Notes: generated by a model from the letters alone, not told the origin. Positions 17,106 through 25,055 are shown, counted from the first letter of the stretch. The stretch is 36,682 nt of DNA from JAJKJG01 sp036556825 (GCA_036556825.1 DATBIR010000090.1:1-36682); one strand, 5' to 3'. A program made the numbers and translations.

Positions 17106-18770
17106 TTGCCGGCCCGGTGGTCGACGGTTCCTGCGCGCGCGCTCGGGGCGGCAATGCTGCTGCTCGCCGGCGCGGCGATGGCGCAGCCAACGCCCGAGAC
17201 CTTGCGTCGACCTCCCGACCGCGCACCGCTGCCGGCCGCGCCGCGCGCCGCTCCGGCGGACAGCGCCGCAGGTCTCGGCATCCGGGGCACGACGGCGGCC
17301 GCGCCGGGCGTCGTCACGCCCGCGGGCATCGCGCCAGCCGCTGCCGCTGCCGCAGGCGCAGCGCAGGGCCGCGCCGGCACGCGCCCGACGCGCCGCCAGG
17401 GCGTGCAGCGCACGCGCGCGCCGGCGGTGCTGCCGGTGCGCGCGATCGTGCAGGCCCCAACGGTTTCGCCCAATGTCGCCCGCGAGGTGCAGGGGCCGGT
17501 CTTCGGGCTGCCCGACCCGGACGTGGCGACCCTGCTGCGGCGCCGGCGACTTCCGGAACGCGAGCTGCGCGACCTGCGTGATCGCCGCGATCCGGGTGAT
17601 CCCGGCGATCCGCGCGAACGCCGCAATCCGCGCGATCCCTATGCTCCGCTCGGCTACCGCTTCGGACCCCTCACCCTGTTTCCGGCGGTGCAGCAGGATA
17701 TCGGCTACGACACCAACCCGAATCGGTCCTCGAGCGACCGCAAGGGATCGCTCCTGTCGCGCACGGAAGGCGAGCTTCGCCTGCAGAGCGACTGGTCGCG
17801 CCACGAGCTGACCGGCCTGCTGCGCGGGGCCTACACCGATTTCCCGAATGTCAGGGAAGCCGACCGCCCCGATGCGACCGGCCGGCTCAACCTGCGGCTC
17901 GACGCGTCGCGCGACACGCAGATCGATCTCGAGACGCGCTATCTGCTCGACACCCAGCGCCCGGGCAGCCCCGACCTCAACGTCGACGTGCGCGAGCGGC
18001 CGCTCGTGCATGCCGGCGGCGCCTCCGCCGGCGTAACGCAACGCTTCAACCGTTTCAGCCTCGGCCTGCGCGGCAACATCGACCGGGTCGTCTACGAGGA
18101 CGCACGCCTCACCAACGGCAACATTCTCGACCAGAGCGACCGCGACCGCACGGCCTACGAGCTGCGCCTGCGCGCCGGCTACGAGCTCAAGCCGGGCCTC
18201 GCCCCGTTCGTGGAGACGATGGTCGATACGCGCGTCTATGACCGCAGCATCGACAATGCCGGGCTGCGGCGCAGTTCGGACGGCGTCGGCGCGCGCGCCG
18301 GCAGCACCTTCGAGATCACGCGCCTCGTCACCGGCGAGGCATCGGCCGGCTACCAGGTGCGCAAATACGACGACCCGCGCCTCAAGGACCTGCGCGGGCC
18401 GATCGTCGAGGCGGCGCTGATCTGGTCGCCCACGGCCCTGACGACGGTGCGGCTGCGCGGCAATACGCAGCTCAGCGAGACCTCGCTCGCCGAATCGAGC
18501 GGCGCACTGCTCAGCTCCGCGACCCTCGAGGTGCAGCACGACCTGCGCCGCAACCTCAGCATCATCGGCGCCGTGACGGTGTCGCAATCGGACTATCAGG
18601 GCGTCGAGCTCAAGGAGGACGGCTTCGCCGGCTCCGTGCGGCTCGATTACCGGCTGACGCGCACGGTCGCGGTGCGGGCCAGCTTCACGCATGAGCGCCT
18701 CAACAGCTCGCAGGCCGGCTCCGATTACACAGCCAACGTCTACATGGTCGGGCTCAGGTTCCAGCCGTGA
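17106..18770 (+). CDS. Outer-membrane beta-barrel protein with Pro/Arg-rich N-terminal region
   Basis: A 554-aa exported protein. I choose TTG 17106 because GGAG lies 9 nt upstream and it opens an ideal signal peptide (positive n-region, hydrophobic core with AAMLLLAGAAMA, cleavage before QP). The frame continues upstream over the kdsD start but is unlikely to be translated. Mature residues to about 180 are low-complexity, rich in Ala, Pro and Arg, ending in a run of charged RDxRDxRDPGDPGDP-type repeats. The remaining ~375 residues alternate polar and hydrophobic in the manner of a barrel and end in VYMVGLRFQP, with a near-C-terminal aromatic. It resembles the putative beta-barrel porin family 2 proteins of rhizobia (PF10082-like). 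Substrate or function is unknown. Confidence 0.8.
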   Translation: MPARWSTVPARALGAAMLLLAGAAMAQPTPETLRRPPDRAPLPAAPRAAPADSAAGLGIRGTTAAAPGVVTPAGIAPAAAAAAGAAQGRAGTRPTRRQGVQRTRAPAVLPVRAIVQAPTVSPNVAREVQGPVFGLPDPDVATLLRRRRLPERELRDLRDRRDPGDPGDPRERRNPRDPYAPLGYRFGPLTLFPAVQQDIGYDTNPNRSSSDRKGSLLSRTEGELRLQSDWSRHELTGLLRGAYTDFPNVREADRPDATGRLNLRLDASRDTQIDLETRYLLDTQRPGSPDLNVDVRERPLVHAGGASAGVTQRFNRFSLGLRGNIDRVVYEDARLTNGNILDQSDRDRTAYELRLRAGYELKPGLAPFVETMVDTRVYDRSIDNAGLRRSSDGVGARAGSTFEITRLVTGEASAGYQVRKYDDPRLKDLRGPIVEAALIWSPTALTTVRLRGNTQLSETSLAESSGALLSSATLEVQHDLRRNLSIIGAVTVSQSDYQGVELKEDGFAGSVRLDYRLTRTVAVRASFTHERLNSSQAGSDYTANVYMVGLRFQP

Positions 18771-19165
18771 TCGCTGCAAGCCGCGAAGGCTTTTGTTGAC
18801 CGGCTGGCTTGTCTGCCGGACTGCCTTCTACGTGCCGGCGCTGGCGGTCAAAGATGCGACGTCGATGCGCCTCGGCTTCCGCCAGGGCGGGCCGTATTGG
18901 AAACGGCTGGCGGTGCTCGTCCTGGTGGTCGGAGGGGAGGGTGGCTGATCAACCTGATCGTCGCCCGGGCGGCATTGCCATGGCCGTCGCAATCGCTTCT
19001 GCACGGAGCCTCGAGGCAGCGGGCACGGTCCTGGTCCTGGCCCCGGCCTGCTATCTGCACTGCACATACGTCTGGCCCGCTGCTCGGGCAGGGTCGGCCT
19101 GAACCAAATCGGTTGGGTGAAAGCCACCCCGGAATCAGGTCCGGACAGGCCTTCGCCGCATCCGG
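18771..19165. other. Gene-free intergenic stretch
   Basis: These 395 bp lie between the barrel-protein stop and the dksA stop. Open frames here have poor composition, with no ribosome site or recognisable protein. I see no tRNA or known RNA. Apart from a weak terminator at its left end and a degenerate family C palindrome near 19125 (CCGGAATCAGGTCCGG), I see nothing defined. Confidence 0.5.
18778..18797 (+). terminator. Possible rho-independent terminator after the barrel gene
   Basis: AAGCC-GCGAA-GGCTT followed by TTGTT, starting 8 nt after the stop codon. The 5-bp stem is short, but the run TTTTGTT and the position fit intrinsic termination. Confidence 0.45.
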
Positions 19166-19588
19166 CTAGTCGTCGCGGTAGACGCGCTCGTTGCGCTCAT
19201 GCCGCTCCTGCGCTTCGAGCGACAGGGTGGCGATGGGGCGGGCCTCGAGGCGTTTCAGGGCGATCGGCTCGCCGGTCTCCTCGCAATAGCCGTAGGTGCC
19301 CTCGTCGATCCGGGCGAGCGCGGCATCGATCTTGGCGATCAGCTTGCGTTGCCGGTCACGGGCGCGCAGTTCGATCGCCCGGTCGGTTTCCGACGAGGCC
19401 CGGTCGGCCAGGTCGGGATGGTTTTCGCTTTCGCTCTGCAGGGCGACGAGGGTGGTCTGGGCCTCGCGTAGGATTTCGTTCTTCCAGTGCCTCAGCTTGC
19501 GGCGGAAATATTCTCTTTGCCGCTCGTTCATGAAGGGCTCGCTGTCCGTCGGACGATAGCCCTCATCGATCATGGTTTTTTTCGCCAT
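19166..19588 (-). CDS. dksA: RNA polymerase-binding transcription factor DksA, one-cysteine type
   Basis: A 140-aa DksA. The N-terminal half is a charged coiled-coil (about residues 22-95, with RRKLRHWKNEILREA and the tip region) that enters the RNA polymerase secondary channel with ppGpp to reprogramme rRNA and stress promoters. The C-terminal globular part reads GTYGYCEETGEPIALKRLEARP and ends in a short helix. Of the four zinc-finger cysteines of E. coli DksA only one remains (Cys102), as commonly seen in alphaproteobacterial DksA, so it should fold without zinc. GAGGGG precedes the ATG. A sigma70-like promoter is placed about 50 nt upstream. Confidence 0.95.
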   Translation of the reverse strand: MAKKTMIDEGYRPTDSEPFMNERQREYFRRKLRHWKNEILREAQTTLVALQSESENHPDLADRASSETDRAIELRARDRQRKLIAKIDAALARIDEGTYGYCEETGEPIALKRLEARPIATLSLEAQERHERNERVYRDD

Positions 19589-19644
19589 TGGCCCCTCAAA
19601 AGGCTGTTCGTTTTCCTCCCGCCTGAATTAGCGGTTTGCGCGGT

Positions 19645-19673
19645 CCTATAATGGATGAGATCGGTGCCGACAA
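19645..19673 (-). promoter_or_regulatory. Candidate sigma70 promoter for dksA
   Basis: On the minus strand TTGTCG (-35), a 17-nt spacer and TATAGG (-10) are aligned, giving a transcript start near 19637 and a leader of about 50 nt. The hexamers match 4 of 6 each. The same spot contains TATAAT on the plus strand, but with no acceptable -35 or gene. Confidence 0.4.
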
Positions 19674-19775
19674 CGCGCTTGAAGGTCACGAAGCCGTGGA
19701 ACCTTGTCCTGAACGGCTGCGACTCAACCTGATCTACTTACCGCCGGCTTGTAGAGGGCCTTTGTTGCACTTCTG

Positions 19776-20813
19776 TTACCGCTTGGCTTCGCCTGAATGC
19801 CGCGCCAGGGCCTGGGCGATATCGCGCTCCACGGCCTTGGCCAGCGTGCCCCGATAGTGCGTGTGGTCGAGGTAATTGTCGGCGAGACGGTTTTCGGGGC
19901 GGTCGATCTGCCAGTTGATCAGCGTGGTGCGCGGGCGGCCGGCGGCCACCCGTTGCAATGCAGCAACGCAGGCTGCTTCCGAGGCGGCGAGGGGCGTCCC
20001 GGGCTTCGCCTGCGCCGTGATGTAGGCCGGCGGCCGCACGAGCACGACGTCGACATCGGCGGGCAGGCCGGACAGGACCAGCGCCAGCCTGTCGATGGCC
20101 GGGAAACGGCCGGTCTCGTTTAGCTTGCCGGCCAGTCCGCGCGCCGCCAGCTGGGCTTCGGGAGTCTGGGCGGGCCAGCGCGGATCCTGCTCGTAGTCCC
20201 AGTAGCCATCCGGCCGGGCGCGGCGGCGCGACGACTGGCCGAGCGCGTATTGGATGCGCTGCGGCAGCCGCTCCAGCGTGTCCGTGCGAATCAGCCCGCG
20301 GACATAGGCGATCGGGCTCGGATCGTAGAGCCAGAACGGAAACGGGGTGGCATTCTTGAACTCCGGATCGTCGGTGCACCAGTAGGCGTCGGTCCCGAGC
20401 ACGAGGGCCCGGGTCGGTCCGGTGCGGTGGCGCAGGAAGTAGGCGAGGAGGGCGAATTGCTCCTTCGGCCCGGTCGCCGGCACAGCCAGCGACACGAAGC
20501 GAAGCCCGGTGGCGCCGGCGAGCCGCTCCGGCGAGATCAGCTGGATATGCGAGTTGCCGATGATGACGCCGTCGAATTGCGGATCGCGGCCGCGACTCGC
20601 ATGGGCCATGCGCGGGCCCTGGTCGGGCACGCCCCTGACGCGCAGCAGTGCGAATCGGCCCGTGTCGAACGGGTCGAGAGCGACCGCGAGCGCGGCGATG
20701 CCGCCGAACAGCAGAAGCGTCGCCGCGACCAGGGTCACGGCGAAGCGCCGCCAGACGACGGAGTCGGCGCCGGCTCCGTCAGAACTGGAAATAGATGAAC
20801 TCGTAATTCGCAT
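19776..20813 (-). CDS. Membrane-anchored SGNH-like protein, partner of MBOAT acyltransferase
   Basis: A 345-aa protein with one N-terminal membrane helix (about residues 24-46, TLVAATLLLFGGIAALAVAL) and a periplasmic domain. The motif VIIGNSHIQ (Gly86-Asn87-Ser88-His89) is the GxSH nucleophile block of AlgJ/AlgX-like SGNH domains. A late DHTHYRG segment could supply the Asp-His pair. The gene overlaps the end of the MBOAT gene by 35 nt, so the two are coupled. By analogy with AlgI-AlgJ and PatA-PatB, the MBOAT protein moves an acyl group across the membrane and this protein transfers it to a polysaccharide. ATG 20813 has GGGAG just upstream. The acceptor is unknown; no alginate genes are present. 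Confidence 0.72.
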   Translation of the reverse strand: MRITSSSISSSDGAGADSVVWRRFAVTLVAATLLLFGGIAALAVALDPFDTGRFALLRVRGVPDQGPRMAHASRGRDPQFDGVIIGNSHIQLISPERLAGATGLRFVSLAVPATGPKEQFALLAYFLRHRTGPTRALVLGTDAYWCTDDPEFKNATPFPFWLYDPSPIAYVRGLIRTDTLERLPQRIQYALGQSSRRRARPDGYWDYEQDPRWPAQTPEAQLAARGLAGKLNETGRFPAIDRLALVLSGLPADVDVVLVRPPAYITAQAKPGTPLAASEAACVAALQRVAAGRPRTTLINWQIDRPENRLADNYLDHTHYRGTLAKAVERDIAQALARHSGEAKR

Positions 20814-22152
20814 CGTCTCCCATCTTGAACAGGACGAGCGCGAGCAGCGCCGCAAAGCCGACGGCGACGACGCGCCATGGCGGAACCCGGTGCACGGCCG
20901 TCCAGGCCGTCTGCCCGACCACCGCAATGGCGGCGGCGAGCGCGATCGAACGCCACTTGAATTCCGTGCCCCAGCCGGCGAGTCCGAACAGGCCCTGATA
21001 GATTCGCAGCGCGGCGTCGAAGGTCTGGGCACGAAACAGCACCCAGGTGAGAATCACGAATGCCAGCGTCAGGGCCCAGCCGACGACGGCCGGCATGGCG
21101 AGGCCGGTGCGCCGCCACAGCACGCCGGCGCCGAGCCCCATGCCATGCGCCGCGCCCCAGGCAACGAAGGTGAAGCCGGCGCCGTGCCACAATCCGCCGA
21201 GCGCCATGGTGGCGAACAGGGCCGACAGTTGCGTTGTCAACCCGTGCCGGTTGCCGCCGAGCGGGATGTAAAGATAGTCGCGCAGGAAGCGCGACAGGGT
21301 CATGTGCCAGCGCCGCCAGAAATCGCGCAGCGACACGGCCCGGTAGGGGACGTTGAAATTCTGCGGCAGCACGATGCCGAACATCAGCGCCAGGCCGAGC
21401 GCCATGTCGGTGTAGCCGGAAAAATCGAAATAGATCTGCAGGGTGAAACCGAGCGTGCCCTGCCACGCCTGCAGGAAGGTGATGGCCTTTCCCTCCGCCG
21501 CGGCCTGGAACACGGGGGTGGCGTATTCCGACAATGGATCGCCGAGAAACACCTTCTTGGCGAGCCCGGCTGCCAGCAGCATGAGTCCGCGGGCGATGCG
21601 CTCGTTGCCGTCGGGCCGGCTGTAGGGCCGCTCGTCGAGCTGGTGCATGATCTCGCTCCAGCGCACGAGCGGGCCGGCGAGAACCTGCGGAAAAAAGGCG
21701 ATGTAGAGGGCGTAGCGGACGAGGTCGTAGCGCGGCGCCCGGCCGGCGCGCAGATCCACCAGATACATGACGTGGTGGAAGGTGAAGAACGAGATACCGA
21801 GAGGCAGCACGAATTCGTAGCGCGGCGCGGCGATGCCGGGCACCAGGCTGGCGAGATCGGCGAAGAAGTTGAAGTATTTGAAGATTGCCAGCACGAGCAG
21901 GTTCGCGGCGAGCGCGAGGCCGATCAGGATCTCGGCGCGCTTGTCGATGAACAGCACCGCGACGAGCCAGTTGATCAGGATCGAGCCGATCAGCAGCGGC
22001 ACGAAGCGCCAGTCCCAATAGCCGTAGAACAGGATCGACAGCGCTACGAGCAGCGGCAGCCGCCATTGCGGATGGAATCGCTCGACGAGCCAGTGCAGCG
22101 CGAAAGCAGCCGGCAGGAAGACGAGCAGGAATGTGAAAGAATTGAAGAGCAT
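20779..22152 (-). CDS. MBOAT family O-acyltransferase (AlgI-like)
   Basis: A 457-aa multi-pass inner-membrane protein of the membrane-bound O-acyltransferase family. Start ATG 22152 begins MLFNSFTFLLVFLPAAF, the usual AlgI-type N-terminus; the frame runs 54 nt further upstream without support. Seen: PLGISFFTFHHVMYLVD, FFPQVLAGPLVRW, the FDFSGYTDMALGLALMFG block, NFNVPYRAVSLRDFWRRWH and the catalytic His in GGLWHGAGFTFVAWG. It takes acetyl or another acyl group from a cytoplasmic donor to the periplasm. The coupled downstream gene encodes an SGNH-like protein, making a two-gene acylation unit. The acceptor polymer cannot be read from this window. Confidence 0.92.
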   Translation of the reverse strand: MLFNSFTFLLVFLPAAFALHWLVERFHPQWRLPLLVALSILFYGYWDWRFVPLLIGSILINWLVAVLFIDKRAEILIGLALAANLLVLAIFKYFNFFADLASLVPGIAAPRYEFVLPLGISFFTFHHVMYLVDLRAGRAPRYDLVRYALYIAFFPQVLAGPLVRWSEIMHQLDERPYSRPDGNERIARGLMLLAAGLAKKVFLGDPLSEYATPVFQAAAEGKAITFLQAWQGTLGFTLQIYFDFSGYTDMALGLALMFGIVLPQNFNVPYRAVSLRDFWRRWHMTLSRFLRDYLYIPLGGNRHGLTTQLSALFATMALGGLWHGAGFTFVAWGAAHGMGLGAGVLWRRTGLAMPAVVGWALTLAFVILTWVLFRAQTFDAALRIYQGLFGLAGWGTEFKWRSIALAAAIAVVGQTAWTAVHRVPPWRVVAVGFAALLALVLFKMGDDANYEFIYFQF

Positions 22153-22220
22153 AGAGTGGCGAGTCAGGCGCCCGGCCGTTGTCGATGATCGGGCGCCGAG
22201 CGTCAATCACCCCTACCTCG

Positions 22221-22357
22221 CCCCGCTTGCGGGGAGAGGTCGAGCGGCGAGCGGCAGCGAGCCGCCGGGTGAGGGGCCGCTACAGAATGAGGCTCATCCG
22301 GAGAGACCCCTCACCCGGTCGCTGCGCGACTCGCCTCTCCCCGCAAGCGGGGAGAGG
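22221..22357. repeat. Long palindromic intergenic element (family A, complete)
   Basis: CCCCGC-TT-GCGGGG (22221-22234) opens the element and CCTCTCCCCGC-AA-GCGGGGAGAGG (22334-22357) closes it. Inside, CGGGTGAGGGG and CCCCTCACCCGG are complementary, so the whole ~137 bp can fold into one long imperfect hairpin. It lies between the 5' end of the MBOAT gene and the 3' end of fliX. A second complete copy with different stem sequences is at 35389-35558. Confidence 0.8.
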
Positions 22358-22375
22358 CGTTTATGTCGCGAGGTG

Positions 22376-22786
22376 CTACGCCAGCCCGAGCTTGGCGAGC
22401 TCGACCTGCGCCCTCAGCTCGATATGCGAGATGAGCTCGTCGAGACGCGGATCGCCGCTCAGTTCCTTGCGGTCGGCGAGGCGCGCGGCGATCGCCTGCA
22501 GGTCCGCCGTGGCGACGCGACCGGACAGCAGCGCCGCCTTGAGACGGTCGAGGGCGTCGAGAATGTCGTTGCCGCGCTTGACGGAGCGGCGCTTGCGCTC
22601 CGTGACGTCGCCTTCGCCTTGCAGCGCAAGAAGGGCGTCGAGGCTGGCGAGCGGAGAGGCGGCCGATGTTCCCGACGTGCTCGACGTGCCCTCGCCCGCA
22701 AGCGAAAACCGCTGCCCGCCGGTGGCGCGGCGCGGTCCGGCAGTCGAAGCGGCCGATGACAATGGCGATTTCTGATCAATGCGCAT
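22376..22786 (-). CDS. fliX: Flagellar assembly regulator FliX
   Basis: A 136-aa FliX. The N-terminal ~45 residues are Ser/Thr/Ala-rich and disordered. The conserved core begins LDALLALQGEGD and continues RKRRSVKRGNDILDALDRLKAALLSGRV, and the tail DPRLDELISHIELRAQVELAKL is diagnostic. In Caulobacter FliX binds the sigma54 activator FlbD and links completion of the basal body to later flagellar gene expression. Here, as in Caulobacter, it is divergent from flgI. Start ATG 22786. A 10-mer, GAAGCGTCCG, occurs twice (22787 and 22800) directly upstream of the start. Confidence 0.92.
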   Translation of the reverse strand: MRIDQKSPLSSAASTAGPRRATGGQRFSLAGEGTSSTSGTSAASPLASLDALLALQGEGDVTERKRRSVKRGNDILDALDRLKAALLSGRVATADLQAIAARLADRKELSGDPRLDELISHIELRAQVELAKLGLA

Positions 22787-22828
22787 GAAGCGTCCGGCGG
22801 AAGCGTCCGCACTGTCGGACCCGCGTGG

Positions 22829-22843
22829 TTAACGATCGGTAAA
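22829..22843. promoter_or_regulatory. Near-consensus CtrA site between fliX and flgI
   Basis: TTAA-CGATCGG-TAAA differs from TTAA-N7-TTAA at one base. It lies 43 nt upstream of fliX and 162 nt upstream of flgI, in a divergent flagellar control region where CtrA or FlbD control is expected from Caulobacter. Confidence 0.35.
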
Positions 22844-22958
22844 GCGCCCGGCAGAAGTTGCCGGCTCGGCAGCGCATGACCCGGCGGCGGCGTCGCAGGC
22901 AGGTCGAGCGGCGACGGGATTATCAAGGCCAGGCAAGCGTTTCGGCGCCGGGCGCGGC

Positions 22959-22974
22959 TGGCATGAAGATCGCA
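22959..22974 (+). promoter_or_regulatory. Candidate sigma54 promoter of flgI
   Basis: TGGCATGAAGATCGCA has the GG-N10-GC spacing and differs from the -24/-12 consensus TGGCAC-N5-TTGCW at two bases. It would start transcription about 20 nt before ATG 23005. Sigma54 with FlbD drives flgI-class promoters in FliX-containing alphaproteobacteria. Confidence 0.45.
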
Positions 22975-23004
22975 ACGCTCGATGCGAATCGGTCTGATCA
23001 CGCG

Positions 23005-24135
23005 ATGTGCAAACTCACTTCTTCCATTCGCCGGCTCGTCCTCTCGGTCACGGCCTCGGCCATGATGGTCGCCTCGTGCGGGCCGGCTTTTGCCTTTTCG
23101 CGGATCAAGGATCTCGCGCAGATCGAAGGCGTCCGCCAGAACCAGCTCGTCGGCTACGGGCTCGTGGTAGGCCTCAACGGCACCGGCGACACGCTCAACA
23201 ACGCGCCGTTCACCAAGCAGTCGCTGCAGGCGATGCTCGAGCGGCTCGGGGTCAACACCCGCGGCGCGACGCTGCGTACCGCCAACGTCGCCGCCGTCAT
23301 GGTGACGGCCAATCTGCCGGCCTTCGCCACGCAGGGAACGCGGCTCGACATAACCGTGTCGGCGCTCGGCGACGCCAAGTCGCTGCAGGGCGGCACGCTT
23401 CTGGTTACGCCGCTGCTCGGCGCCGACGGCGAGGTCTATGCCGTCGGCCAGGGATCGGTGGCGATCGCCGGCTTCCAGGCCGAAGGCGACGCCGCCAAGG
23501 TCACGCGCGGCGTGCCGACCGTCGGGCGCATCTCCAACGGCGCGCTCATCGAACGCGAGGTCGAGTTCAAGCTGAGCCAGCAAAAAGCGCTGCGCCTCGC
23601 CCTGCGCAATCCGGACCTGACAACGGCGCGGCGCATCGCCTCCGCCATCAACGACTTCATGGGCTCCGACACGGCCGAGCCGACCGATCCGTCGACCGTC
23701 AACATCCACATCCCGCAGAAATACCAGGGCAACATGGTCAAGCTGCTCACCGAGATCGAGCAGCTCCGGGTCGAGCCCGACCAGACCGCGCGCATCGTCA
23801 TCGACGAGAGGTCGGGCATCATCGTCATGGGCAAGGACGTGCGCGTCTCCACCGTCGCGGTGGCGCAAGGCAATCTCACCGTGACCATCTCCGAGCAGCC
23901 GCAGGTGAGCCAGCCGGCGCCGCTCACCAATGCGCCCGCCGTCGTGGTGCCGCGCACCGGCGTCAAGGTGGACGCCAGCGAAGGCAACAAGCTCGCCCTG
24001 GTGCGCGAGGGCGTGACCTTGCGCGAGCTCGTCGACGGGCTCAACGCGCTCGGCATCGGTCCGCGCGACATGATCTCCATCCTGCAGGCCATCAAGGCGT
24101 CCGGCGCCCTCCAGGCCGAAATCGAGGTGATGTGA
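23005..24135 (+). CDS. flgI: Flagellar P-ring protein FlgI
   Basis: A 376-aa periplasmic protein that forms the P-ring around the flagellar rod in the peptidoglycan layer. The signal peptide is residues 1-30 (cleavage near AFA-FSRIKD). The mature start FSRIKDLAQIEGVRQNQLVGYGLVVGLNGTGD is strongly conserved, as are NVAAVMVTANLPAFATQGTRLDI and the C-terminal GVTLRELVDGLNALGIGPRDMISILQAIKASGALQAEIEVM. I choose ATG 23005; ATG 22963 is in frame but overlaps the candidate sigma54 promoter and would disturb the signal peptide. The stop overlaps the next start (TGATG), giving an operon with the rod-binding protein. Confidence 0.95.
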   Translation: MCKLTSSIRRLVLSVTASAMMVASCGPAFAFSRIKDLAQIEGVRQNQLVGYGLVVGLNGTGDTLNNAPFTKQSLQAMLERLGVNTRGATLRTANVAAVMVTANLPAFATQGTRLDITVSALGDAKSLQGGTLLVTPLLGADGEVYAVGQGSVAIAGFQAEGDAAKVTRGVPTVGRISNGALIEREVEFKLSQQKALRLALRNPDLTTARRIASAINDFMGSDTAEPTDPSTVNIHIPQKYQGNMVKLLTEIEQLRVEPDQTARIVIDERSGIIVMGKDVRVSTVAVAQGNLTVTISEQPQVSQPAPLTNAPAVVVPRTGVKVDASEGNKLALVREGVTLRELVDGLNALGIGPRDMISILQAIKASGALQAEIEVM

Positions 24136-24488
24136 TGGTTGCTCCTCTCGCCACCCTGGCCGTCTCGGCCGCCGCCAAGCTGGCCGGGCGCGCCGTCGGT
24201 CACGCCGCCGGCGGGGTGGACGCGGCCGCGCAGCGCGAAGCCAGGGCGCGCAAGACCGCCCAGGATTACGAATCGATGTTCCTGGAGCAGTCGCTCGAGC
24301 GCATGTTCGCGACCACCGGCGGCGAGGGCCCGCTCGGCGACAGCGGCGCTGGCGCCGAGGTCTACCGCTCCATGCTCGTCAAGGAATATGCCGGCTCGAT
24401 CGCCAAGAGCGGCGGCGTCGGCATCGCCGATCAGATCTATCGCGAGATCATCAAGCTTCAGGAGGGCGGCAATGCAAAGCATGTCTGA
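24135..24488 (+). CDS. Flagellar rod-binding protein (FlgJ N-domain/CheL type)
   Basis: A 117-aa protein equal to the N-terminal rod-binding domain of FlgJ, without the muramidase domain. Seen: ARKTAQDYESMFLEQSLERMFATTG, GPLGDSGAGAEVYRSMLVKEYAGSIAKSGGVGIADQIYREI. In alphaproteobacteria this short form is often annotated CheL and sits after flgI, as here. It should cap or chaperone rod subunits in the periplasm. It starts at ATG 24135, inside the flgI stop, and overlaps the next gene by 17 nt, so the three genes are coupled. The missing peptidoglycan hydrolase would be a separate protein elsewhere. Confidence 0.9.
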   Translation: MVAPLATLAVSAAAKLAGRAVGHAAGGVDAAAQREARARKTAQDYESMFLEQSLERMFATTGGEGPLGDSGAGAEVYRSMLVKEYAGSIAKSGGVGIADQIYREIIKLQEGGNAKHV

Positions 24489-24957
24489 ACCGCAGCAGGG
24501 ACCCGCGCGCATTCTCGGGCGCGCGGAGGCCGACCAGCTCATCACGAGCGTGCTCGGCACGATGGGCCAGCTCGAGAAAGTGCTCGCGGACGAGACCGCG
24601 CATGTGCGCGTCGGACGTATCCGCGAGGGGCTCGCGGCGGAGGCGCGCAAGAGCGAGCTCGCCAGCGCCTATTTGCGCGGGCTCGAAGTCGTGAAATCCA
24701 ACGCCATCGCCCTGGCGCGCTTCGCGCCCGATGCGCTGGCGCGGCTCAAGACGGCGCATGCGGCCTTCAGCCAGGTGATCCAGACCAACCAGACGGTGCT
24801 CGCCACCGCGCGCGCCGTATCGGAGAACCTGCTCAAGAGCGTCGCCGACGAGGTGAACCGGCTGTCGACGCCGCAGGGCTACGCGCCCGCCGGCCCGCGC
24901 GGCGCGCCGCGTCCGCCGCCGAAAAGCGAGCCGCTGCTGGTGTCGAAGCGGCTGTGA
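24472..24957 (+). CDS. FlgN-like flagellar export chaperone
   Basis: A 161-aa mostly helical protein. After about 25 residues comes LITSVLGTMGQLEKVLADETAHVRVGRI, then SELASAYLRGLEVVKSNAIAL, the spacing of hydrophobic heptads and acidic ETxxVR pattern seen in FlgN-type chaperones, with a Pro-rich C-tail. FlgN proteins escort hook-filament junction proteins to the export gate. Start ATG 24472 follows GGAGG by 6 nt; ATG 24481 is an alternative. Position directly after the rod-binding gene (17-nt overlap) in a flagellar operon supports a flagellar role; the exact family is less certain. Confidence 0.68.
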   Translation: MQSMSEPQQGPARILGRAEADQLITSVLGTMGQLEKVLADETAHVRVGRIREGLAAEARKSELASAYLRGLEVVKSNAIALARFAPDALARLKTAHAAFSQVIQTNQTVLATARAVSENLLKSVADEVNRLSTPQGYAPAGPRGAPRPPPKSEPLLVSKRL

Positions 24958-25055
24958 CGGGCGAAGCGGCAAAAATGGTGAACAGCCAATCAAGCGCCAC
25001 GGCTTGATTCGCCATTCGCCGTGCGGCTCGCGTGAAAGCGAATCACCGCGGCAGG

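Noticed and set aside
13249..17226. A 1325-codon open frame on the minus strand across hemH, qmcA-like, nfeD and kdsD
   Set aside because: It is the antisense shadow of well-recognised genes in high-GC DNA; its composition (Arg/Ala/Gly/Pro runs) matches no protein family and it has no ribosome site.
19647..19652. Perfect plus-strand TATAAT
   Set aside because: No suitable -35 at 16-18 nt and no plus-strand gene downstream; the minus-strand reading fits a dksA promoter.
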